Source of the DNA: an uncultured Gammaproteobacteria bacterium | GTDB lineage: Bacteria > Pseudomonadota > Gammaproteobacteria > Pseudomonadales > Pseudohongiellaceae | Reading direction: 5' to 3' | DNA: 6,220 bases | NCBI GenBank assembly: GCA_903926285.1 | Contig: CAIYIP010000057.1 | Location: 1 to 6,220 of the forward strand | Part shown: positions 1-5,412 of the stretch, piece after piece | How the letters are laid out: each line of letters opens with the position of its first letter | How positions within the stretch are numbered: the stretch's first letter is position 1 | The notes under the pieces: model-generated | What the model saw: only the letters and a program-made list of their open reading frames with translations | Told to the model about the DNA's origin: nothing | Database searches by the model: none | Translations under genes and position numbers: made by a program

Positions 1-1169
1 AGGGCAACTTCGATGAGGGCATCAAGACCGGCATGCTTGCGATACTGTCCAGTCCAAAATTCCTGTTCCGCGCTGAGTTAGTGCCTGAGACCGCGCAGCC
101 CGGTGACGTGATTGCACTGGCCCCGCTGGAACTTGCATCACGCCTGTCCTTCTTTCTGTGGAGTGGTCCGCCCGACGCCGAGCTCATTGATATCGCTGCG
201 CGTGGTGATTTGAGCAAGCCTGAAGTCATGAACCAGCAGGTCGAACGCATGCTGGCCGATCCGCGCGCCGCAGCGCTCGTGAACAATTTTGTGTTCCAGT
301 GGCTGCGTCTGCGCGATCTCGACAATATTGATCCAGACACCGAACTCTTCCCCAACTACAACCGCGGCTTGCTCGACGCGTTTAAAGACGAGATTCGTTA
401 TTTCGTTGGCGACATTATCCGTGAGAACAAGAGTGTAGTTGACCTCATGACAGCCGATTACACCTACCTCAATGAAGATCTCGCACTCCATTATGGTTTC
501 ACCGATATCAAGGGCGACCAGTTCCGCAAAGTGCAGCTGCCAGGTGAAGAACGCAGAGGCCTGCTCGGCAAAGGTGGTGTGCTGATGGTGACCTCTTATG
601 CCAATCGCACGACACCGGTAATTCGCGGCGCCTTCATCATGGAAAACATCATGGGTGTGCCACCATCTGCGCCACCGCCGAATGTTGAAGCGTTTCCTGA
701 AACACCTGAAGGCGCGACAGTTGCTCTCACCGTGCGCGAACGCCTTGCAAGCCATCGCGACAATCCGGCCTGTGCCGGTTGTCACGACGTCATGGATCCA
801 CTCGGCCTCGCACTCGAAAACTTCAATGCCATAGGCGAGTGGCGCGAGCGCGACAGCGACGCAGGCAACGTCCTGATCGATGCGAGCGGTCAGCTGGCCA
901 ATGGCACTCCGCTTAAAGGTGTTAACGATCTGCGCAATGCGCTGGTCGCTCGTCCTGAGCAGTTCGTACAAACCATGACAGAGAAAATGCTGATGTATTC
1001 GCTGGGCCGCGCTGTTGAATATCACGACATGCCTGCAATCAGAAAAATCGTGCATGAAGCAGCAGCAGACAATTACAGTTTTGCCGCTATCGTAACCGGC
1101 ATTATCAACAGCGAGCAGTTCCAGAAAATTACAGTACCCACCGACAGCGTCCAGGTCGGGGTACTTTAA
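1..1169 (+). CDS. DUF1592/DUF1588/DUF1585 protein with one c-type haem motif (5' truncated)
   Basis: This is the C-terminal part of a large exported protein of the PSD1-like/planctomycete-cytochrome group; its exact reaction is unknown. The frame is open from base 3 to the window edge, so the Met codon at 33 is internal and the true start lies upstream. Counting from base 3, residues 15-165 match DUF1592 (SPKFLFR, LASRLSFFLW, RMLADPRA, LNEDLALHYG). Residues about 183-220 match DUF1588 (RRGLLGKGG, TTPVIRGAF, a proline run PPSAPPP). A CAGCH haem-attachment motif lies at 257-261, followed by MDPLGLALENF, and DUF1585 runs to about 370 (FVQTMTEKMLMYSLGRAVEY). Family members usually carry an N-terminal DUF1587/cytochrome-like region and a signal peptide, which would be outside the window. 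Haem attachment implies a periplasmic location. The DUF1552 gene follows after 32 bases, so the two are probably co-transcribed. The family call is firm; a role in electron transfer is inferred from the haem motif only. Confidence 0.93.
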   Translation, partial: GNFDEGIKTGMLAILSSPKFLFRAELVPETAQPGDVIALAPLELASRLSFFLWSGPPDAELIDIAARGDLSKPEVMNQQVERMLADPRAAALVNNFVFQWLRLRDLDNIDPDTELFPNYNRGLLDAFKDEIRYFVGDIIRENKSVVDLMTADYTYLNEDLALHYGFTDIKGDQFRKVQLPGEERRGLLGKGGVLMVTSYANRTTPVIRGAFIMENIMGVPPSAPPPNVEAFPETPEGATVALTVRERLASHRDNPACAGCHDVMDPLGLALENFNAIGEWRERDSDAGNVLIDASGQLANGTPLKGVNDLRNALVARPEQFVQTMTEKMLMYSLGRAVEYHDMPAIRKIVHEAAADNYSFAAIVTGIINSEQFQKITVPTDSVQVGVL

Positions 1170-1174
1170 AAATA

Positions 1175-1194
1175 CTACCCAACAGGTAGAGGAG
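1175..1194 (+). promoter_or_regulatory. Ribosome binding site of the DUF1552 gene with a small overlapping hairpin
   Basis: AGAGGAG at 1188-1194 lies 7 bases before the ATG at 1202 and fixes that start. The stretch CTACC (1175-1179), a 5-base loop and GGTAG (1185-1189) can form a 5-bp stem whose right arm overlaps the first two bases of the Shine-Dalgarno sequence. The binding site is well supported. A regulatory role for the short hairpin is speculative, because it has no U-tract and would not be a terminator. Confidence 0.6.
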
Positions 1195-1201
1195 TTACAC
1201 C

Positions 1202-2524
1202 ATGTTCATTACCAAGAAGCACCTCCAGAGAAGAACCTTCCTGCGCAGCGCCTTTGCCACGTTGTCGCTGCCGCTGCTCGACGCGATGATTCCGGCGAGC
1301 ACCGCGCTTGCGCAAACCGCAGCTGTGTCTGCGCCGCGTATGGGCTTCTTCTACTTTCCGCACGGCGCGGTGATGAACAACTGGACGCCGGAGCAGGCGG
1401 GCAGTGATTTTGCACTCAAGTCAATTCTCGCGCCGCTCGAAAAATACAAAAGCCATTTGACGATTGTGTCAAATCTTGAAAACAAACGTGCTGCCGGACC
1501 CGTGCATGCGATTACACCAGGAACCTGGCTGACCGGTGCCGCGCCGCGCATAAGTCACGAACCTTACGGTGGCATCACCATCGACCAGCTTGCCGCGCAG
1601 AAAATTGGCCAGGACACGCCGCTGCCTTCCATTGAAGTGGCGACTGAAACCAGCGGTGCTGCGGGTGCTTGCGACCGTGCGTTCGGCTGCAGCTATTCGG
1701 GCACGATTTCCTTCCGCACGCCGAGCACCCCGCTGCCGATGGAAAACAATCCACGCAAATTGTTCCAGACCATGTTTGGCGTAGGTGACAACGCGGCTGA
1801 ACGTGAACGTCTCGGCAAACAAAGCGCAAGTATTCTCGACCTCATGCTGGCAGAAGCGAGCGACTTGTCGAAAAAGCTCGGCGCCTCTGATCGCGTCGTG
1901 CTCAACGACTATCTTGAAACCGTGCGCGAAGTTGAACGCCGTATCGAAAAAAATGCGAGCCATGATCTGTCGCACATGACACTTCCCGATGCGCCGGCGG
2001 GCATTCCGGGTTCGTTCGATGAACACATGAAGTTGCAATTCGATCTCATCTTGCTCGCCTACCAGGGCAATATCACCAAAATTGCCAACATGATGATGGC
2101 CGCAGAAGTCAGCAACCAGACCTACAACCATGTGGGTGTGTCCGATGCGTTCCATCCGCTGTCGCATCACCAGAACGATCCGAACAAAATCGGTCGCCTG
2201 CTCAAGATCCAGGAATATCACTCCACGGTGTTTGCGGGCTTTATCGACAAGCTGGCGCAGCTGCCCGATGGCGACAACGGTTCAATGCTCGACAACTCCA
2301 TCATGTTGTATGGCAGCAACATGAGTAACTCGAACGCGCACGATCACTATCCGCTGCCTTCTGCCATTGTCGGCAAGGCTGGCGGTGCAATCAAAGGCAA
2401 TCAGCACATCGTGGCTCCCGAACGTACGCCGGTTTCCAATTTAATGCTGACGATTCTGGATCGCATCGGTGTGCAGCCAGAAGATGGTCTCGGCGACAGC
2501 ACCGGGGTGATTACCGAGGTGTAA
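1202..2524 (+). CDS. DUF1552 domain protein, Tat-exported, HxxSHH motif
   Basis: This 440-residue protein belongs to the DUF1552 (HXXSHH) family, exported proteins of unknown activity that often neighbour DUF1592 genes. Residues 1-37 form a twin-arginine signal: RRTFLRS at 10-16, a hydrophobic stretch, then a likely cleavage after ALA at 37. Twin-arginine export suggests folding, perhaps with a cofactor, before transport. Family landmarks are present in order: FYFPHG (50-55), PYGGITIDQLAA (121-132), a Cys pair at 157 and 163, the Dr..L..YL..vReVErRI block (230-248), the name-giving HPLSHH at 318-323, LYGSNMSN (369-376) and GDSTGV near the C-terminus. The length is normal for the family and nothing is broken. 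The clustered His residues may bind metal, but this is inference. Proteins of this type resemble the DUF1501 partners of DUF1553 in planctomycetes. The family call is very secure; the function is unknown. Confidence 0.95.
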   Translation: MFITKKHLQRRTFLRSAFATLSLPLLDAMIPASTALAQTAAVSAPRMGFFYFPHGAVMNNWTPEQAGSDFALKSILAPLEKYKSHLTIVSNLENKRAAGPVHAITPGTWLTGAAPRISHEPYGGITIDQLAAQKIGQDTPLPSIEVATETSGAAGACDRAFGCSYSGTISFRTPSTPLPMENNPRKLFQTMFGVGDNAAERERLGKQSASILDLMLAEASDLSKKLGASDRVVLNDYLETVREVERRIEKNASHDLSHMTLPDAPAGIPGSFDEHMKLQFDLILLAYQGNITKIANMMMAAEVSNQTYNHVGVSDAFHPLSHHQNDPNKIGRLLKIQEYHSTVFAGFIDKLAQLPDGDNGSMLDNSIMLYGSNMSNSNAHDHYPLPSAIVGKAGGAIKGNQHIVAPERTPVSNLMLTILDRIGVQPEDGLGDSTGVITEV

Positions 2525-2589
2525 AAACGATCAATGCCGTAACAAAAAAATCAATACAAGTAATCGAGCGTGACAGTAGAGTGAAGAAC

Positions 2590-4107
2590 ATGAAACGCAA
2601 TCACATCAAATCCCTTCTTGCGACTGCAGTCCTTGCTGCGATGCTTGACGCCACGGCTTATGCCCAGGACAGCAATACACAACAGGTATTGCAACTCGCG
2701 AGCAAAGGCGAAACCGCAGCAGTACTCACATCGCTTGGTCGCAATACAGATGTGAACCAGTCACAGTCCGATGGCACCACTCTGCTGCATTGGGCCACCT
2801 ACTACGGCGACGTCGAGCTAGTGACGCAGTTGTTGCGCCGCGATGCTGATGTAAATGCGCGTAATGAATTTGGCGCGACACCACTTTCGCAAGCTGCGAT
2901 TGCGGGCAATCCCGAAATTCTGCAAGCCTTGCTGGAAGCCGGTGCTGACGTCAACGAACGCGGCGCCGATGACCAGACCGCACTCATGATCCTCGCGCGT
3001 ACGGATAATCTTGATGCGGCAAAAGTGTTGATCAGAGCCGGAGCGGATGTAAACGCAGTCGAAAAATGGCGTGGCCAGACCGCACTGATGTGGGCCGCCG
3101 CGCAGAAGCAGGCCCTGATGACCAAACTGCTGCTCGACAATGGTGCTGAGTCCAATGCTCAATCGTCGCGTAATAACTGGGAACGTCAGGTGACTGGCGA
3201 ACCACGCATGAAAATTCTGCCCATGGGTGGTTTAACACCACTGTTGTATGCAGCACGCGAAGGCTGCACGGGGTGCACGCAATATCTCATCGAAGCTGGT
3301 GCCGATCTCAACAAAACTGATCCCGAAGGTATAACACCATTGGTTATGGCCAATCTCAATGCCAAATGGGATTCGGCCAAACTGTTGCTCGAAGCTGGCG
3401 CCAATCCGGACAAGTGGGACATCTATGGCCGCTCGCCGCTCTACACCGCAGTGGACTACAACACGCTGCCACACGGTGGCCGTGCTGATCGTCTCTCTAC
3501 CGACTTGACCACGAGCTTCGAAATCGTTCAGATGATTCTCGCCAAAGGCAGTAATCCTAATCTGCAACTCAAACTGTTTCCTCCCTATCGTGCGCTGGGT
3601 GCCGACCGTGGCGCGGATGGTTTGCTCAAAACCGGAGTTACCGCGCTGTTCCGTGCTGCCCGTGGCGGTGATGCCCCGGTTGTCAAACTGCTGATCGCGA
3701 AGGGCGCTATGCTGGACCTGCCCAATGAAGACGCTGTCACACCATTGATTGTGGCAGCGGGTTACCGCGCAAGTGCCATTGATACGCGCGGTCGTTTCCG
3801 TACCGAGCTCGAAGCCTTTGAAGTTACGCGCCAGTTACTTGAAGCCGGCGCGCAAGTGAATGCTGTTGAAAGCGCCGGTCAGACCGCAATCTTCGGCGCC
3901 GCCACCAACGGCTGGAACACTGTAGTGCAACTCCTTGCCGACCACGGCGCTGACCTCGAACACAAAGACACTGCCGGCAACAATGTGGTGGATGCAGCGA
4001 TGGGCCGTGCTGGTCGTTTTGGTCGTGGTTCTGGTGGCGATGAACATGGAGAAACTGCCGCGCTGATCGAAAAACTTATCACCGAGCGCAAAGCCGCAGC
4101 GCAATAA
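2590..4107 (+). CDS. Secreted ankyrin-repeat protein
   Basis: This 505-residue protein is built almost wholly of ankyrin repeats, a scaffold that binds other proteins; no enzymatic domain is visible. I chose the ATG at 2590 because it opens a Sec signal peptide (MKRN, a hydrophobic core, then AYA before Gln at about 26) and a GAG lies 8 bases upstream. A GTG at 2581 in the same frame would add three residues. Counted from the ATG, repeat cores with the xGxTPL/xTAL pattern begin near 61, 94, 128, 162, 214, 247, 280, 349, 383 and 430, with a degenerate one near 463. Longer insertions interrupt the array at about 190-213, 287-346 and 391-415. Two Cys residues lie close together in the fifth repeat (GCTGC, 226-229) and could form a disulfide. 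It follows the DUF1552 gene after 65 bases with no hairpin seen, so it is probably in the same operon. It may organise the exported neighbours, which is inference from context. Confidence 0.92.
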   Translation: MKRNHIKSLLATAVLAAMLDATAYAQDSNTQQVLQLASKGETAAVLTSLGRNTDVNQSQSDGTTLLHWATYYGDVELVTQLLRRDADVNARNEFGATPLSQAAIAGNPEILQALLEAGADVNERGADDQTALMILARTDNLDAAKVLIRAGADVNAVEKWRGQTALMWAAAQKQALMTKLLLDNGAESNAQSSRNNWERQVTGEPRMKILPMGGLTPLLYAAREGCTGCTQYLIEAGADLNKTDPEGITPLVMANLNAKWDSAKLLLEAGANPDKWDIYGRSPLYTAVDYNTLPHGGRADRLSTDLTTSFEIVQMILAKGSNPNLQLKLFPPYRALGADRGADGLLKTGVTALFRAARGGDAPVVKLLIAKGAMLDLPNEDAVTPLIVAAGYRASAIDTRGRFRTELEAFEVTRQLLEAGAQVNAVESAGQTAIFGAATNGWNTVVQLLADHGADLEHKDTAGNNVVDAAMGRAGRFGRGSGGDEHGETAALIEKLITERKAAAQ

Positions 4108-4110
4108 AAT

Positions 4111-4140
4111 TTCCCGCATTCGTAGAATCCGCACTATAGT
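4111..4140 (+). promoter_or_regulatory. Weak candidate promoter of the Tag-like glycosylase gene
   Basis: TATAGT at 4135-4140 is a plausible -10 box with five of six bases matching TATAAT. The best -35 candidate, TTCCCG at 4111-4116 with an 18-base spacer, matches TTGACA poorly. No Rho-independent terminator is visible between the ankyrin gene and the glycosylase gene, so readthrough from upstream is an alternative. Confidence 0.3.
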
Positions 4141-4156
4141 CAGCTTCATCATGTCC

Positions 4157-4162
4157 GGAGGT
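4157..4162 (+). promoter_or_regulatory. Strong Shine-Dalgarno site of the Tag-like gene
   Basis: GGAGGT is a full match to the core anti-Shine-Dalgarno complement and lies 5 bases before the ATG at 4168. It is the best ribosome binding site in the window. It decides the start, since the earlier ATG at 4151 is out of frame. Confidence 0.8.
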
Positions 4163-4167
4163 AAGCC

Positions 4168-4878
4168 ATGCAACTCACCCCTTTTGCGCAAGTAAAAAAA
4201 CTGGCCGAAGACCGCAAAGGTGGCAAGGCCGCGCTCGAACAACTGCTGGGCACACACAAGCCGCTGTCAGCCACACAGCTCGCCAAAATTTCGGATGACC
4301 GGTACCTCTCGATGATGACCCGCTGCGTGTTCCAGGCGGGTTTCAATTGGAAAGTCGTCGAGCATAAATGGAAGGGCTTTGAAGAAGCCTTCCATGGTTT
4401 TAACCCCAAAGGCCTCGCACATCTGGCTCCCGATAAGTGGGATCAATACCTCGACGACAAACGCGTGATACGCAACGGCATCAAGATCAAGTCGGTGCTC
4501 GATAATGCGCATTTTGTGTGGCAGACGGCCGAGGAACACGGTTCATTCGGCAAGGTATTTGCGAGCTGGCCGGCGAGTGATCAGATCGGCCTGATGGCTT
4601 GGCTGAAAAAAGAGGGCAGCAGGCTGGGTGGCAGCACTGCAACGTATTTCATTCGCTTCATTGGCAAAGATGGTTTTATTCTGAGCAGCGATGTTGTGGC
4701 GCGGTTGCGTGCATCCGGTGTCGCGATCAAGGACAGCCCATCCAGCAAGAAGGAACTGGCATTCGCGCAGGAGGCATTCAATCAATGGCATGCAGAAACC
4801 GGACTGCCCTACACGCATCTTTCACGTATTGCAGGCATGTCGATCGGCTCCAATGCTGATGTTGAGCTGGTGAGTTGA
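4168..4878 (+). CDS. DNA-3-methyladenine glycosylase I (Tag)-like protein
   Basis: This 236-residue cytoplasmic protein belongs to the Tag branch of helix-hairpin-helix DNA glycosylases, which excise alkylated adenine to start base excision repair. The Tag core is clear. FQAGFNW (55-61) corresponds to the QQAGLSW segment of E. coli Tag, and W61 to the base-stacking Trp. FEEAFHGFNP (71-80) and RVIRNGIKIKSVLDNA (99-114) match its IIRHRGKI..NA segment. The LKKEGSRLGG..TYF and KDGFILSSDVV stretches fill the C-terminal half. It differs from E. coli Tag in having an extended N-terminus with RKGG and ALEQLL, in having only one Cys (C53), so that the Cys/His zinc site cannot form, and in having C53 where Tag has base-recognition Glu38. 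It belongs to the longer zinc-less subgroup that is usually annotated as Tag, and its substrate may differ. I leave the symbol blank because it is not orthologous to classical tag. It converges with the regulator gene, with 15 bases between the stops. Confidence 0.87.
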   Translation: MQLTPFAQVKKLAEDRKGGKAALEQLLGTHKPLSATQLAKISDDRYLSMMTRCVFQAGFNWKVVEHKWKGFEEAFHGFNPKGLAHLAPDKWDQYLDDKRVIRNGIKIKSVLDNAHFVWQTAEEHGSFGKVFASWPASDQIGLMAWLKKEGSRLGGSTATYFIRFIGKDGFILSSDVVARLRASGVAIKDSPSSKKELAFAQEAFNQWHAETGLPYTHLSRIAGMSIGSNADVELVS

Positions 4879-4893
4879 GCCGGTTTCCCCTCG

Positions 4894-5271
4894 TTATCCC
4901 TTAAAGTCTGATTTGCGCTTGGGATTTATTACTGACTCGCTGCCGGGCTTTATGGCTTTAAAGTCGGATTTGCGGCGGCGGAACATCACAGTACCTTCAG
5001 ATGGCGCTTCTGTGTCGCTAAGTTCCAGCGCCCTGACGCGTGTTTCTTTCAAAAAGCGCTCGAGCTGGCCAAACGCGCGCAGTTCGCGCAATACGGCAAT
5101 GAACATACTCAAGTCACACTTGCCTTTTTCCATCAAGGCAACGGCTTCCGGTTCGATACCTATAGCCTCCGCCAGACTTTCGCTGCTGTAGCCACGACGC
5201 TGCCGCAAACGGTTGATACGATGGCCGAGCTCTGCAGCAATTTTTTCATCCGGAAGAGAATAATAATCCAT
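4894..5271 (-). CDS. XRE-family HTH regulator, HipB-like, with duplicated basic C-terminal motif
   Basis: This 125-residue DNA-binding protein carries an XRE/Cro-type helix-turn-helix at about residues 13-68: LGHRINRLRQRRG, then SSESLAEAIGI, then the recognition-helix region EPEAVALMEKGK. The following LRELRAFGQLERFL segment resembles the HipB branch of antitoxin-like regulators. The tail from 96 is basic and holds RKSDFK twice, at 100-105 and 119-124. The ATG at 5271 is preceded by GAG at 8 bases on the minus strand, a modest binding site, and the upstream ATG at about 5294 is out of frame. No hipA-like kinase lies beside it: the next gene downstream is the convergent Tag-like gene, and upstream is the divergent amidohydrolase. 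It may repress its own promoter and perhaps the amidohydrolase across the shared 141-base region, which is inference. The HTH assignment is secure; calling it an antitoxin is not. Confidence 0.87.
   Translation of the reverse strand: MDYYSLPDEKIAAELGHRINRLRQRRGYSSESLAEAIGIEPEAVALMEKGKCDLSMFIAVLRELRAFGQLERFLKETRVRALELSDTEAPSEGTVMFRRRKSDFKAIKPGSESVINPKRKSDFKG
4901..4974. repeat. 17-base direct repeat inside the regulator gene
   Basis: The two copies run 4901-4917 (TTAAAGTCTGATTTGCG) and 4958-4974 (TTAAAGTCGGATTTGCG) and differ at one base. They are 57 bases apart, exactly 19 codons, and encode the two RKSDFK motifs of the minus-strand protein. The in-frame spacing suggests an internal duplication of the coding sequence whose middle part has since diverged. 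Confidence 0.75.
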
Positions 5272-5299
5272 AGCGATATCTCAATGGGGTTCATGTTAA

Positions 5300-5336
5300 A
5301 CGCACAGTTATGCGATTTTCGGGAACACTCGTGCGT
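5300..5336. promoter_or_regulatory. Candidate operator: inverted repeat in the divergent intergenic region
   Basis: ACGCAC at 5300-5305 and GTGCGT at 5331-5336 are perfect 6-base inverted arms with centres 31 bases apart, about three helical turns. A further TGCG at 5311-5314 pairs with CGCA at 5301-5304 as a tighter inverted repeat. The site lies between the starts of the HTH regulator and the amidohydrolase, where an autoregulatory operator is expected. It does not match the E. coli HipB operator. The arms are short enough to be chance. Confidence 0.35.
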
Positions 5337-5356
5337 AATTGGCAGCTTCTATTACC

Positions 5357-5383
5357 TTGCCAGCGCACCCTAGCTGGTTTAAT
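5357..5383 (+). promoter_or_regulatory. Candidate sigma70 promoter of the amidohydrolase gene
   Basis: TTGCCA at 5357-5362 matches the -35 consensus at five of six bases, and TTTAAT at 5378-5383 matches the -10 consensus at five of six. The 15-base spacer is short, but a TGn extended -10 element (5375-5377) directly precedes the -10 box and would compensate. Transcription would begin near 5390, giving a leader of about 20 bases that includes the ribosome binding site. Confidence 0.5.
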
Positions 5384-5398
5384 TTGTCCGTGACTATC

Positions 5399-5404
5399 GG
5401 GGAG
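5399..5404 (+). promoter_or_regulatory. Ribosome binding site deciding the amidohydrolase start
   Basis: GGGGAG ends 8 bases before the ATG at 5413 but only 2 bases before the in-frame ATG at 5407. Spacing therefore favours 5413 as the real start. Choosing 5407 would add only Met-Lys to the signal peptide. Confidence 0.65.
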
Positions 5405-5412
5405 AAATGAAA

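Noticed and set aside
33..35. ATG as the start of the first gene
   Set aside because: The frame stays open to the window edge, and the codons before it encode the typical GNFDEGIKTG lead-in to DUF1592, so this Met is internal.
138..1055. Long minus-strand open frame of 305 codons opposite the DUF1592 gene
   Set aside because: It has no recognisable domain, its composition is rich in Cys, His and Arg as in antisense translations, and the plus strand carries clear family motifs through the same bases.
1469..2221. Minus-strand open frame of 250 codons opposite the DUF1552 gene
   Set aside because: It is the antisense shadow of a well-conserved gene, with no domain and no convincing ribosome binding site considered likely.
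2525..2589. Promoter or terminator between the DUF1552 and ankyrin genes
   Set aside because: The spacer is A-rich but shows no paired -35/-10 boxes of useful quality and no hairpin.
4118..4128. ATTC-GTA-GAAT as a terminator after the ankyrin gene
   Set aside because: The stem is only 4 bp, is not G+C-rich and has no following T-tract.
4879..4893. Bidirectional terminator between the convergent genes
   Set aside because: Fifteen bases with no inverted repeat; any terminator would have to lie inside the coding sequences, and none was seen.
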